NCBI RefSeq assembly: GCF_014041935.1
Contig: NZ_CP059491.1
Location: forward strand, 1,488,001-1,552,000
Length of the DNA: 64,000 nucleotides
Direction: 5' to 3'
DNA from: Gordonia jinghuaiqii
Lineage (GTDB): Bacteria; Actinomycetota; Actinomycetes; Mycobacteriales; Mycobacteriaceae
Shown here piece after piece: positions 39,689 through 48,093 of the stretch (position 1 is the stretch's first letter; every line of letters begins with the position of its first letter). Both the position numbers and the translations under genes were made by a program. The notes below the pieces were generated by a model, which saw only the letters and a program-made list of their open reading frames with translations, did no database searches and was not told the DNA's origin.

Positions 39689-40418
39689 TCTTGCACTGCT
39701 GGTCGTCGCGGGATTCGGCGCCGGCCTGATCGGTTACATCACGGGACTGGCGTCCATCGTCAGCTATCCCGCGCTACTCGCGGTGGGGCTCAGCCCGATC
39801 GCGGCCAACGTGACCAACACCGTCGCCCTGGTCGCCGTCGGGGTGGGCAGCACCGCGCAGTCGGGGAGATCACTGCTCGACGGTGACCGGCGTCGTCTGG
39901 TCGTCGGCGCCGTCGCGGCGCTCATCGGTGGCACCGTCGGCGCGGTCCTGCTGCTCATGACACCGGCCGAGGCATTCGAGGCCGTCGTCCCGTTTCTGGT
40001 CGCGATCGCGGCGGCGGCCCTTCTCGCGCAACCGGTTCTACGACGTTGGGCGACCGCGCACGTCGAGCGTCCCTGGGTGTTCATCACCGGGCTCACGCTG
40101 ATCTGCGTGTACGGCGGCTATTTCGGTGCGGGCGCGGGAATCATGATCCTCGCGCTGATGCTGGTGGTCACCAGTGAACCGCTGTGGCGCGCAGCGTTGT
40201 CCAAGTCGGTGTTCCTCGGGATCGCCAACACCGTCGCGGCGATCGGTTTCATGATCTTCGGGCCCGTGAACTGGTGGGCCGCGCTCGCCATGGCCATCGG
40301 CTGTCTGGCCGGCGGATGGTGCGGGCCGCCGGTGGTCAAGCGCCTACCGCCCGGACCTCTTCGGATCGTGGTCGGCATCTGCGGTCTCGGGCTCGCCGCC
40401 TGGCTCGCGGTCGGCTGA
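39675..40418 (+). CDS. TSUP (TauE/SafE) family membrane permease
   Basis: A seven- to eight-TM protein of the sulfite exporter TauE/SafE family. The conserved N-terminal TSUP sequence [20 protein letters not shown] and [22 protein letters not shown] is in frame from about 39690, but no ATG, GTG or TTG precedes it after the stop at 39648. ATT at 39675 or CTG at 39696 are the only near-cognate starts; the first canonical start, GTG at 39783, would delete the first TM segment. It overlaps purH by 14 bp if ATT is used. TSUP proteins export small organic or sulfur anions. Confidence 0.8.
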   Translation: MSLTDLALLVVAGFGAGLIGYITGLASIVSYPALLAVGLSPIAANVTNTVALVAVGVGSTAQSGRSLLDGDRRRLVVGAVAALIGGTVGAVLLLMTPAEAFEAVVPFLVAIAAAALLAQPVLRRWATAHVERPWVFITGLTLICVYGGYFGAGAGIMILALMLVVTSEPLWRAALSKSVFLGIANTVAAIGFMIFGPVNWWAALAMAIGCLAGGWCGPPVVKRLPPGPLRIVVGICGLGLAAWLAVG

Positions 40419-40455
40419 CTGTCATCCACCCGGATCTTGCGCAGGTCGTGAGGCG

Positions 40456-40502
40456 CGACTGGCGTACCCGACCCGCGATCTCTGAGTCGGGTACGCCAGT
40501 CG
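40456..40502. terminator. 17-bp perfect hairpin between convergent TSUP and HNH genes
   Basis: CGACTGGCGTACCCGAC (40456-40472) pairs perfectly with GTCGGGTACGCCAGTCG (40486-40502) around a 13-nt loop, with GGCG/CGCC-type extension outside. No T tract, but its position between convergent genes suggests bidirectional termination. Confidence 0.7.
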
Positions 40503-40602
40503 CCTCCTGTTCCGCTGTGTAGTTGTCAAGGGACGGATGCGGTCCCGGGCGTGAGCCGGGTGCGCCAAGGTGCTACGCGAAGAACTGTTGTCGGGCGATC
40601 TG

Positions 40603-41844
40603 TCAGGCTGCGTCGTCGAGTCGCATGGTGCGTCGGTTGTAGGCCGGTAACGGTCGACGGTGTGGGTCGATCGAGGCGGGCGGAACCAGCCAGGGGTGTC
40701 GGTCGAAACCCATGACGACGTCCCAACCGTGATGGTGGACCTGGGTGTGGCAGCGTTGGCAGAGCAGGCAACCGTTGTCGAGGTCGGTAGGACCATCGTC
40801 GGCCCAGTGCCGGACGTGATGCACCTGGGTATATGACGGCGGCGCACCGCATTTGATGCAGCAGCTGTCGCGGACGATCACGGCTCTGCGTAGGTGCGCC
40901 GGGAACAATCGCCGGGCTTGCCCCATCTGTAGCGGCACGCCTTCTCCGTCGAGGATGATCTCGGTGAGTGTCCCGTCACACGATATCTGGCGGGCGGTGG
41001 CCTGGCTGATGGATCCGGTCCACGGCAGGGTGGCTGGGTCGGCGCCGGTGGCGGGGATGGTCAGTACGAGTTGGGTGCGCGGAGAGCCGACGGTGTCGAT
41101 GGTGGCGCCGACTGCAGCTTGGTCGAGGATGAGTTCGAAGGCGTCGGCGCGGCGTTGTTCGGCGGTGCGCCGGTCGTCGGAGCCGTCGGGTTCGGGGCGA
41201 GGGCAGGACCGTTCGTCGATCATCGACAGGAACTTCTCCCCGACGAGCTGGGTGAGGTCGGCGCGGATCTCGACACGGCCGTCGTCGGTGGAGTGCGCGT
41301 TGACCATGTTGAGGGACGGATCGTCGGCGGCGGCCATCCCGGTGTCGGTGGCGTCGGCGAGGGTGTTGCCGATGGTGCGGGCGTATTCGAGCACGCGCGC
41401 CGGCGTCGCACCCGACAGCGCTTGGCCGATGAGGTCGGTCTCGTGCGAACCCTTGTCTTCATCGGAAAGCCCGTCGGGGCAGCGGGTCTCGATGTGACTC
41501 ATTCCGCGGACGATGGCGTCGACGACCTCGGTGGACAGTCGTCCGTCGGCGGCGTGACGAGCCAGAGCGGGCAGCGCGGGTAGACCGTCGACGCTTCGCA
41601 TGATGCGATTGACCGAGGCGGGCGCGTGGCCGATCTCGACCAACAGCTTCCGGGTGGTGCCACCGGCCTTTTGTGCGACACCGATTGCGTCGAGTTGTGC
41701 TGTGTGGGTGACGATCTGATGGTCGACGATGTTGCGGATCCACCGCAGCGTGTTCAGCGCATCGAATGTCGTTTCACCCGTGGAGTCGTCGGCGGGCGGG
41801 CTGGTCTCGATGAGCTGATCGAGGAGTGTGTCGAGCTCTGGCAT
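40603..41844 (-). CDS. DUF222/HNH endonuclease (13E12 repeat family)
   Basis: A 413-residue protein. N-terminal DUF222 region (LDQLIETSPPADD to about residue 270: NIVDHQIVTHTAQLDAIG, RADLTQLVGEKFLSMID) is followed by the HNH domain near the C-terminus: VIVRDSCCIKCGAPPSYTQVHHVRHW, DLDNGCLLCQRCHTQVHHHGWDV, with paired cysteines for zinc and the H-H catalytic dyad. These proteins are abundant in mycobacterial and Gordonia genomes; many copies are thought to be selfish or repetitive elements. I chose the ATG at 41844 because a TACAGT box lies just before it; upstream in-frame ATGs exist. Confidence 0.88.
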   Translation of the reverse strand: MPELDTLLDQLIETSPPADDSTGETTFDALNTLRWIRNIVDHQIVTHTAQLDAIGVAQKAGGTTRKLLVEIGHAPASVNRIMRSVDGLPALPALARHAADGRLSTEVVDAIVRGMSHIETRCPDGLSDEDKGSHETDLIGQALSGATPARVLEYARTIGNTLADATDTGMAAADDPSLNMVNAHSTDDGRVEIRADLTQLVGEKFLSMIDERSCPRPEPDGSDDRRTAEQRRADAFELILDQAAVGATIDTVGSPRTQLVLTIPATGADPATLPWTGSISQATARQISCDGTLTEIILDGEGVPLQMGQARRLFPAHLRRAVIVRDSCCIKCGAPPSYTQVHHVRHWADDGPTDLDNGCLLCQRCHTQVHHHGWDVVMGFDRHPWLVPPASIDPHRRPLPAYNRRTMRLDDAA

Positions 41845-42361
41845 GACTCCACTGTACGGGAACATTCGTTCGACGGGTGAGGAGTTTCCACAAGCTCTTC
41901 GAGGTGAATGATGTTGGCACGTAATGGGTTCGGAGATGTGCACCGCGATCGATCACAGTGGTGAACTACAGTCACACCCGTTTCGCATTCTGTCGATAGG
42001 TGGTGGGTGTTGCTGGCCCGAAGCTATCGGAAAGCTGCGACACGTGACCACCGTGCCGGCCGCGGACTCGTCGGTCGTGACAGAGGTCGCGTGCAACGTC
42101 CGCCCGCTCGATGCCGGCCTCGACAACGAACCCCGATGGCAGACCGCCGGACCGGCGCTACGCGCTCGCGTCGAGTCGGGTCGGCGGGAGTCGCCGAGGT
42201 GGTCGCGCAGTTTCCTGACCCAGCCGATTCACTGAACGGGATCGACCGGCAACGGGCACGCAACATGCACATGAAGCCGGCATCCTGCGCATTCGGCGGC
42301 AGTTTCCCTCTCGACGAGGAAAACTCTGGTCGCCGGGGTTCGCGATGTCTAGACATGCACG
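41845..42361. other. 517-bp gap between HNH gene and ABC transporter
   Basis: No convincing gene; a 103-codon frame at 41924 has shadow-like composition. On the minus strand TACAGT (41851-41856) is a likely leaderless -10 for the HNH gene. On the plus strand the gap ends in the palindrome at 42345-42356. Confidence 0.5.
42345..42356. promoter_or_regulatory. 12-bp perfect palindrome before the ABC transporter operon
   Basis: ATGTCTAGACAT is a perfect palindrome five bases before the GTG at 42362. Location at the probable transcription start suggests an operator. Confidence 0.6.
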
Positions 42362-43225
42362 GTGACCTTGTTTGTGGACATCACCCCCGACGACGCGGGG
42401 GGCCGGACGGCGGCTCCGGCCCGGGGCTCGTCGCGCCTGCGATCGGCGCTCACCAGGACAGGACTGCCGCTGCTGTCGGTGGTGGTGTTCGCGGGCGTCT
42501 GGCAACTGGTCGCCGTCAGCGGGATCTGGAGTGAGACCTTCGTTCCCCGCCTCGGCGCGGTGTGGGACGCCTTCGTCGACATGTCCACCACGCACAACGG
42601 GGTTCGCGGCTATGCCGACTACTACTGGTGGGAACACCTCTACATGACGCTGCGCCGCGTCTTCGCCGGTGTGGCGATCGGCGTGGCCCTCGGAGTTCTT
42701 CTCGGACTGGCGATGGGGACGGTCGCCTGGTTGCGGCGATTGCTCGAACCCTGGCTCACGTTCTTGCGTGCGCTCCCGCCGCTGGCGTACTTCTTCCTGC
42801 TCGTCATCTGGCTGGGCATCGACGAGGCGCCGAAGATCACGTTGCTCGCGCTCGCGGCGCTGCCACCCGCGGCCGTGGCGACCACTGCGGCGGTCAGTGC
42901 CGCCCCGGTGGGTCTGATCGAGGCCGCCCGCGCACTGGGCGCGTCCCGGTCGGAGGTGATCAGGGACATCGTGGTGCCGTCGGCGTTGCCGGAGACCTTC
43001 ACCGGCATAAGACTTTCCGTCGGGATCGCGTACTCCTCGGTGGTCGCCGCCGAGCTCTTCAACGGTATCCCCGGGATCGGTGGCGTGGTCAAGGATGCCA
43101 GCAACTACAACAACACTCCCGTCGTCCTGGTCGGCATCATCGCCATCGGTCTGTCCGGACTGATCATCGACGGGCTCCTTCGATCAATCGAGCACCGAGT
43201 GGTGCCGTGGCGCGGAAAGGTCTGA
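42362..43225 (+). CDS. ABC transporter permease, SsuC/TauC-like
   Basis: A 287-residue inner-membrane permease with about six TM segments and the EAA cytoplasmic loop EAARALGASRSEVIRDIVVPSALPETFTGIRLS, characteristic of aliphatic sulfonate/taurine/nitrate-type importers. A ~30-residue hydrophilic N-terminal extension precedes the first TM. First gene of the permease - binding protein - ATPase - TauD run; start is the GTG at 42362. Confidence 0.9.
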   Translation: MTLFVDITPDDAGGRTAAPARGSSRLRSALTRTGLPLLSVVVFAGVWQLVAVSGIWSETFVPRLGAVWDAFVDMSTTHNGVRGYADYYWWEHLYMTLRRVFAGVAIGVALGVLLGLAMGTVAWLRRLLEPWLTFLRALPPLAYFFLLVIWLGIDEAPKITLLALAALPPAAVATTAAVSAAPVGLIEAARALGASRSEVIRDIVVPSALPETFTGIRLSVGIAYSSVVAAELFNGIPGIGGVVKDASNYNNTPVVLVGIIAIGLSGLIIDGLLRSIEHRVVPWRGKV

Positions 43226-43231
43226 CACGCA

Positions 43232-44326
43232 ATGACACTCACACGCAGGGGGGCCGGCATTCGCCGGATGCGACGCTCGAACAAGCCGGGACGTTCGCGG
43301 TTCGGTGTGGCGCTCGGGGTGGTCGCCGCAGTGATGCTGGTGCTCGTCGGGTGCTCGGTGGACAACTCGGGTAGCGACAGCAGCAAGCCGACGATCCGTA
43401 TTGCCTACCAGTCCTTCCCCAGCGGCGACCTGATCGTCAAGAACAACGGCTGGCTCGAAGAAGCCCTGCCGGACCACAACATCAAATGGACCAAGTTCGA
43501 CTCCGGTGCCGACATCAACACCGCCTTCGTCGCCAAAGAAGTCGATTTCGCCGCAATCGGTTCCAGCCCGGTGGCCCGCGGACTGTCCGCGCCACTGAAC
43601 ATCCCGTACCAGGTGGCCTTCGTTCTCGATGTCGCCGGTGACAACGAGGCACTCGTCGCGCGTGACGGGACCGGGATCGACACCGTCGCCGACCTGAGGG
43701 GTAAGCGGGTGGCCACCGCGTTCGCCTCGACTGCCCACTACAGTCTGCTCGCCGCGTTGAACGAGGCCGGGGTGAATCCGAAGGACGTCGACCTCATCGA
43801 TCTGCAACCGCAGGCGTCCTTGGCGGCCTGGCAGCGCGGTGACATCGATGCGGTGTACACCTGGCTGCCCACCCTGGACGAATTGCGTCAGGACGGAAAG
43901 ACTCTCGTTGCCAGCCGGCAGCTGGCCACCGCCGGGAAGCCGACGCTCGACCTCGGTGTGGTCTCCAGCGAGTTCGCCGAGGCGAATCCGGAGGTCGTCG
44001 ACACCTGGCGCAAGGTCCAGGCCCGGGCGCTCACCCTCATCAAGGACGACCCGCAGGCCGCCGCCGACGCCGTGGCCGCACAGTTGGGTACAACGCCGGA
44101 GGATGCGGCGAACCAGTTGAAGCAGGGCACCTACCTCACGGTCGCGGAACTGACCAGCCCGACGTGGCTGGGCACCGCGGGAGAACCCGGCAATCTCGCG
44201 GAGAATCTGCACAGCGCAGCGGTGTTCCTGGCCGAACAGCAGCAGATCCCGGCCGCTCCGCCGCTCGAGACCTTCCGGAAGGCCATCTACACAGAGGGAT
44301 TACCGGGTGTCGTCGAACAGCAGTAG
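43232..44326 (+). CDS. ABC transporter substrate-binding lipoprotein, sulfonate/taurine type
   Basis: A 364-residue SsuA/TauA-like binding protein. N-terminus: basic stretch, hydrophobic core and lipobox LVLVGC near residue 43, so it is a lipoprotein. Binding-domain features: IRIAYQSFPSGDLIVKNNGWLEEALPD, FDSGADINTAFVAKEVDFAAIGSSPVARG and DLRGKRVATAFASTAHYSLL. This family binds sulfonates, taurine or related anions. The 3' end overlaps the ATPase gene by 20 bp. Confidence 0.9.
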   Translation: MTLTRRGAGIRRMRRSNKPGRSRFGVALGVVAAVMLVLVGCSVDNSGSDSSKPTIRIAYQSFPSGDLIVKNNGWLEEALPDHNIKWTKFDSGADINTAFVAKEVDFAAIGSSPVARGLSAPLNIPYQVAFVLDVAGDNEALVARDGTGIDTVADLRGKRVATAFASTAHYSLLAALNEAGVNPKDVDLIDLQPQASLAAWQRGDIDAVYTWLPTLDELRQDGKTLVASRQLATAGKPTLDLGVVSSEFAEANPEVVDTWRKVQARALTLIKDDPQAAADAVAAQLGTTPEDAANQLKQGTYLTVAELTSPTWLGTAGEPGNLAENLHSAAVFLAEQQQIPAAPPLETFRKAIYTEGLPGVVEQQ

Positions 44327-45155
44327 CCCACTGGTCGACGCCGGGGATCGCGCCACCGCCGAGACCCCCGGCCGGGACGCGGGACAACGCGGTGCGATCC
44401 GCCTGCGTAACGTGTCGCAGACCTACGGGGCCGGGGCGGGCGCGGTCACGGCCGTCGGTCCGGTCGATCTCGACATCCCGCCGGGGGAGTTCCTGGTGCT
44501 GGTCGGGGCCTCGGGGTGCGGAAAATCGACCCTGCTGCGCCTGATCGCGGGATTCGAGCAGGCCTCGACGGGCGAGGTCGAGGTGTCGGGCGGCGCGCCA
44601 CTGCCCGGCGTCACCTCCGGCGTGGTCTTCCAGCAGCCGCGGCTGTTCCCGTGGAAGACGGTGGGCGGCAACATCGATCTCGCACTCAAGTACGCCAGGG
44701 TCCCCCGCGGTGAACGGGCCGCGCGGCGCGTCGAGCTCCTGCATCGTGTGGGGCTCGAGGACATCGCGCAGCGTCGGATCTGGGAGATCTCGGGCGGCCA
44801 GCAGCAGCGTGTGGCGATCGCCCGCGCGCTCGCGGCCGAGACGTCGTTGCTCCTGCTCGACGAACCGTTCGCGGCCCTCGACGCCCTGACACGTGAACGG
44901 CTGCAGGAGGATCTGCGCGCGGTGAGCTCGGACAGCGGACGCACCAGTGTGTTCGTCACCCACAGCGCCGACGAGGCCGCCTTCCTGGGCAGCCGAATCA
45001 TCGTCCTCACCCGACGTCCCGGCCGCGTCGCGCTCGACCTCACCTCGCCGCTGCCGCGCACAGGCGTGGGGCCCGAAGAGCTTCGGGGTTCACCCGAGTA
45101 CGCCGCGTTGCGGGCCGAGGTGGGGGCGGCGGTGAAGGAGGCCGCCGTCGCGTGA
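44307..45155 (+). CDS. ABC transporter ATP-binding protein, SsuB/TauB-like
   Basis: A 282-residue ATPase: Walker A GASGCGKST, Q-loop VVFQQPRLFPWKTV, signature SGGQQQRVAIARAL, Walker B LLLLDEPFAALD and the switch histidine in VFVTHSADEAAFLG. The ~35-residue N-terminal extension is hydrophilic. The LFPW after the Q-loop and C-terminal LTRRPGRVALDL are typical of the sulfonate/taurine subfamily. GTG start within the end of the binding-protein gene. Confidence 0.93.
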   Translation: MSSNSSSPLVDAGDRATAETPGRDAGQRGAIRLRNVSQTYGAGAGAVTAVGPVDLDIPPGEFLVLVGASGCGKSTLLRLIAGFEQASTGEVEVSGGAPLPGVTSGVVFQQPRLFPWKTVGGNIDLALKYARVPRGERAARRVELLHRVGLEDIAQRRIWEISGGQQQRVAIARALAAETSLLLLDEPFAALDALTRERLQEDLRAVSSDSGRTSVFVTHSADEAAFLGSRIIVLTRRPGRVALDLTSPLPRTGVGPEELRGSPEYAALRAEVGAAVKEAAVA

Positions 45156-45444
45156 CCGACATCGCTCCCAGTAGAGGCCCTTTTCCTCAGCGTGGGATTA
45201 ATCCTGTCGGTGGCGGCCGATCGCGGTTAGACAGTACGGGTGTCCTCCGTCGAAACCGCCGCCCCTTGCCACGACCGCTCATCGAGCGCGTCGATGTGCG
45301 CGGGTCCGGTGGTGTCGAGCAGGCACATCCCGACGCGTTCGATGGCCCTTCACTCGATGAACTGGTCGGACGGTTCGCACCATGGCTCGCCCCCGGCAAA
45401 CCCTGGTACCGGCCCTGTTCGACCCGATCCGCGAAGGAACCATC
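45156..45444 (+). promoter_or_regulatory. Leader region between ATPase and TauD genes
   Basis: A 98-codon frame (45152-45448) overlaps both neighbours by 4 bp but uses TTA, AGA and AGT codons rare here and matches no family, so I treat the stretch as non-coding. GGATTAATCC (45195-45204) is a perfect 10-bp palindrome and TTAGACAGTA follows at about 45226, so a secondary promoter is possible. Confidence 0.4.
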
Positions 45445-46374
45445 ATGACGACCTCGACCTCCCCTGAGTCCCGCACGTCTCAACCGTCCGCCACTTCCCA
45501 GCGCACCACGGGCTCACCGGCCATCTCGAGCGGTGTCGAGTTCGACATCGACGAGTTCGGTCCCCATTTCGGTGCCGAGATCCGCGGCGTCGACGTCGCC
45601 TCCGCCTCCGATGCGCAGGTCGCCGCGCTGCGCCGGGCGCTGATCGACTACAAGGTCATCGTGCTCCGTGACCAGCACCTCGACGATGCCGCCCACATCG
45701 AGTTCGGTAACCGGCTGGGCGATCTGACCTTCGGGCATCCGGTGTGGAACAGCGGCGATGTACCCGCCGAGGTCTATTCCCTCGACAGCACCGACGACGG
45801 ATTCGCCGACGTCTGGCACACCGACGTCACCTTCATGCCAGGCCCACCCATGGGGTCGATCCTGCGCCCGGTCGTGTTGCCGCGCAACGGCGGTGACACC
45901 AACTGGGCCGACGCCGAGCTCGCGTACCGGTCGCTGTCGGAGCCGGTGCGGCGGATGATCGACGGTCTGAGTGCGGTGCACGACGGCAACCGTGCGTTCG
46001 GCTACTACCTCAAGCAGCGCCGCAACGGGCGTGGAAACACCTGGGACGGAGAGGAAGTGACCGAGCTGGTGCCGGTCAGCCACCCGGTCGTGCGCATCCA
46101 CCCCGAGACCGGGCGCAAGTCGCTGTTCGTCAACCCGGGCTTCACCTCGCACATCGAAGGTGTGTCCGAGGCGGAGAGCCGCGGCATCCTGGACCTGCTC
46201 TACGCGCATCTCACCAAGCCCGAGCACATCGTCCGGCACCGATGGCGTCTGGGAGATCTCGTGCTCTGGGACAACCGCAACACCCTGCACTACGCGAACC
46301 GCGACTACGGGGACAACCGTCGGGTGATGCACCGCATCACGCTGCGGGGCGACGCGCCCATCGGGCCCGCCTGA
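45445..46374 (+). CDS. TauD/TfdA-family Fe(II)/2-oxoglutarate dioxygenase
   Basis: A 309-residue dioxygenase; ATG at 45445 follows GAAGGA. The facial triad is visible: H-x-D in WHTDVTF and the distal histidine in VMHRITLRGD, with the 2-oxoglutarate-binding arginines near the end (NRRVMHR, ITLRG). Conserved core: FGAEIRGVD, IVLRDQHLDDAAHIEFG and GDTNWADAELAY. TauD relatives release sulfite from taurine or sulfonates, or cleave sulfate esters and phenoxyacids; the adjacent sulfonate-type transporter points to sulfur acquisition. Confidence 0.92.
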   Translation: MTTSTSPESRTSQPSATSQRTTGSPAISSGVEFDIDEFGPHFGAEIRGVDVASASDAQVAALRRALIDYKVIVLRDQHLDDAAHIEFGNRLGDLTFGHPVWNSGDVPAEVYSLDSTDDGFADVWHTDVTFMPGPPMGSILRPVVLPRNGGDTNWADAELAYRSLSEPVRRMIDGLSAVHDGNRAFGYYLKQRRNGRGNTWDGEEVTELVPVSHPVVRIHPETGRKSLFVNPGFTSHIEGVSEAESRGILDLLYAHLTKPEHIVRHRWRLGDLVLWDNRNTLHYANRDYGDNRRVMHRITLRGDAPIGPA

Positions 46375-46383
46375 CCGACCTCC

Positions 46384-46434
46384 GAATCCCTATGACGTTG
46401 TGCCCGGCTACCGGGCACGACGTCATAGGGATTC
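46384..46434 (+). terminator. Strong intrinsic terminator after tauD-like gene
   Basis: Arms 46384-46407 and 46411-46434 pair over 24 bp with one mismatch and a 3-nt loop, including CCCTATGACGT and ACGTCATAGGG. A T-rich tail (TTCTTCTT) follows. The hairpin is 10 bp past the tauD stop. Confidence 0.93.
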
Positions 46435-46448
46435 TTCTTGTCGCGCTA

Positions 46449-46511
46449 TTCAACCAAATGGTTGACAAAGCGTCGCGACGGGCGCATCGTTGAATTCAAC
46501 CAAACGGTTGA
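46449..46511. promoter_or_regulatory. Two ArsR operators and promoter
   Basis: TTCAACCAAATGGTTGA (46449-46465) and TTCAACCAAACGGTTGA (46495-46511) are near-identical inverted repeats (TCAACC-N4-GGTTGA) 29 bp apart. The first overlaps a TTGACA -35 box (46462-46467), the second ends at the GAGGAGGA RBS of the arsR gene. The arrangement implies autorepression. Confidence 0.85.
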
Positions 46512-46520
46512 GGAGGACGG

Positions 46521-46961
46521 ATGGCAGACGAGTTGTCCAAGGTGTTCGCCGCACTCGCGGACCCGACGCGGCGCGACATGGTCGCCCGGCTGACGGTCTC
46601 CGATGCGACGGTCAGCGAACTCGCCGAGCCGTATGACGTCAGCATCCAGGCCGTCTCCAAGCATCTGAAGGTGCTCGAGGACGCCGGCCTGGTGACCCGA
46701 ACCCGGGAGGCCCAAACCCGCCCGGTCCATTTGGAAGCAGAGGTGTTCGACCTCGTGACCAAATGGATCGAGCGGTACCGCAAGCGGGCGGAGGAGCGCT
46801 ACCAGCGTCTCGATGTGCTGCTCGCCGAGATGAACGACGGCCCCGAGGCCCAGAAACCGATGTCCCAGAACTCGATGTCACAGAACTCGATGTCCCAGAA
46901 CTCGATGTCACAGCACCTCGAGGACGAACTGCCACTCCACCAGGAAGGGAAAGTGTCATGA
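46521..46961 (+). CDS. ArsR family transcriptional repressor
   Basis: A 146-residue ArsR/SmtB-type regulator: VFAALADPTRRDMVARLTVSDATVSELAE, then recognition helix VSIQAVSKHLKVLEDAGLV. No cysteine metal site, so it probably senses an organic ligand or acts as a partner of the SRPBCC protein, as in common ArsR-AHSA1 pairs. The last ~45 residues are unusual: MSQNS repeated three times plus MSQHL, encoded by a tandem DNA repeat. Its stop overlaps the next start (ATGA). Two operators lie immediately upstream. Confidence 0.93.
   Translation: MADELSKVFAALADPTRRDMVARLTVSDATVSELAEPYDVSIQAVSKHLKVLEDAGLVTRTREAQTRPVHLEAEVFDLVTKWIERYRKRAEERYQRLDVLLAEMNDGPEAQKPMSQNSMSQNSMSQNSMSQHLEDELPLHQEGKVS
46860..46919 (+). 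repeat. Four tandem 15-bp units inside arsR gene
   Basis: Units begin at 46860, 46875, 46890 and 46905; the first and third (ATGTCCCAGAACTCG) are identical, the second differs by one base, and the fourth is diverged at its end, so the array looks like a duplicated 30-bp unit. It encodes (MSQNS)3-MSQHL and keeps frame. Confidence 0.93.
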
Positions 46962-47452
46962 CCGCAACCCAGACCCGCTACCCCGAGGCCGCGATCGAAG
47001 CCGACAAGGAGGTGCCCATCATCCGGATCACTCGTGACTTCCGCGGCACCCCGGCCCAGCTGATGAAGGCCCACACCGACCCCGAACTCTTCGTCCGCTG
47101 GATCGGTCCCGACGCCATCACCAGTCGCGTCATCGAATGGGATGTCCGCGACGGCGGGAGCTGGCGCTACGTCTCCACCCACGAGGGGCAGGAGTTCGGC
47201 TTCCGTGGCTGCTTCCATACGGTGTCGGACGACAAGATCGTGCAGACCTTCACGTGGCTGGACATGCCCGACGCGGTGTCGCTGGAGACCCTGTGGTTCG
47301 AGGACCTCGGCGACGGGACGACGCGCCTGCACGCACAGTCCCTGTGCGACAGTTTCGAAGCCCGCGACGGCTGGCTCGCCTCGGGTATGGAGGTAGGCGT
47401 GAACGACGGCTACGCCGCGCTCGACAAGATGCTCGCCGCAGGGGAGATCTGA
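46958..47452 (+). CDS. SRPBCC (AHSA1-like) protein
   Basis: A 164-residue START-fold protein of the AHSA1/CalC group: IRITRDFRGTPAQLMKAHTDPELFVRWIGPDAITSRVIEWDVRDGGSWRYV, and FTWLDMPDAVSLETLWFEDLGDGTTRLHAQS. The ATG at 46958 overlaps the arsR stop, so the two are coupled. Such proteins bind hydrophobic ligands or confer resistance; the ligand here is unknown. Confidence 0.9.
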   Translation: MTATQTRYPEAAIEADKEVPIIRITRDFRGTPAQLMKAHTDPELFVRWIGPDAITSRVIEWDVRDGGSWRYVSTHEGQEFGFRGCFHTVSDDKIVQTFTWLDMPDAVSLETLWFEDLGDGTTRLHAQSLCDSFEARDGWLASGMEVGVNDGYAALDKMLAAGEI

Positions 47453-47456
47453 CCCG

Positions 47457-48032
47457 ATGACTCTCACGGAGTTCGACGCGGCGGCCCGGCATCGAGCGAT
47501 CGCCGACGGCTTCACCGAGATCGTCGACGGGGTTGCCGACTGGGACGCGCCGACACCGGTCGAGGGGTGGGTGGCGCGTGACGTGGTCGCCCACCTCGTC
47601 GACTGGTTCACCGGATTTCTCGCCGCCGACGGGATCGCACTGGCGGGCGGGCCCGCGGTCGCCGCCGACCCGGCCGGTGCGTGGTCGGCGCACGCGGGCG
47701 CGGTCCAGGCGCTGCTCGACGGCCCGTCGGCCGAGGCGACCTTCAGCCACCCGATGGCCGGCGAACATCGGCTCGCCGACGCGGTCGACCAGTTCTACAC
47801 CCCCGATGTGTTCATGCACAGCTGGGACCTCGCCCGGTCCCAGGGCCGCACACCCGACCTCGACGCCGGCTACGCGCAGCGGCTGCTGGGCGGTATGGAA
47901 CCGATCGATGCGATCCTGCGGAGCTCGGGTCAGTACGGACCGAAGGTCGAGGTGGCCGCCGACGCCGACGCAGCGAGTCGCCTGATGGGGTTCGTCGGCA
48001 GGGATCCGGGCTGGGCGCCGCCCGGCGGCTGA
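47457..48032 (+). CDS. DinB/MDMPI-type (TIGR03086-like) protein, possible mycothiol-dependent enzyme
   Basis: A 191-residue protein of the DinB-like four-helix-bundle superfamily. Metal-ligand histidines fit VVAHLVDWF near residue 45 and FMHSWDLA near 120; GWVARDVVAHLVDW is the usual 'WTVRDLLAHL' region. Family members include mycothiol-dependent maleylpyruvate isomerase and TIGR03086 proteins of actinobacteria. Starts 4 bp after the SRPBCC stop, so it is the third gene of the arsR operon. Reaction unknown. Confidence 0.82.
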   Translation: MTLTEFDAAARHRAIADGFTEIVDGVADWDAPTPVEGWVARDVVAHLVDWFTGFLAADGIALAGGPAVAADPAGAWSAHAGAVQALLDGPSAEATFSHPMAGEHRLADAVDQFYTPDVFMHSWDLARSQGRTPDLDAGYAQRLLGGMEPIDAILRSSGQYGPKVEVAADADAASRLMGFVGRDPGWAPPGG

Positions 48033-48080
48033 GGCCGGAGGCGACCTACCTGCGGGACGCACGCACATCACAACTCGGAG

Positions 48081-48086
48081 TAGCGT
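48081..48086 (+). promoter_or_regulatory. -10 element of a probable leaderless transcript
   Basis: TAGCGT fits TANNNT; 7 nt separate it from the GTG at 48094, the likely start of the AAA ATPase gene. The earlier in-frame GTG at 48085 overlaps the box. Confidence 0.5.
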
Positions 48087-48093
48087 GGATCAC

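Noticed and set aside
41924..42235. 103-codon plus-strand frame in the HNH-ABC gap
   Set aside because: No domain, poor codon bias and no RBS; likely noise.
45152..45448. 98-codon frame overlapping both ATPase and tauD by 4 bp
   Set aside because: Rare codons (TTA, AGA, AGT), shadow-like Arg/Pro composition and no family match; the overlap is probably coincidental, although a coupled small protein is not excluded.
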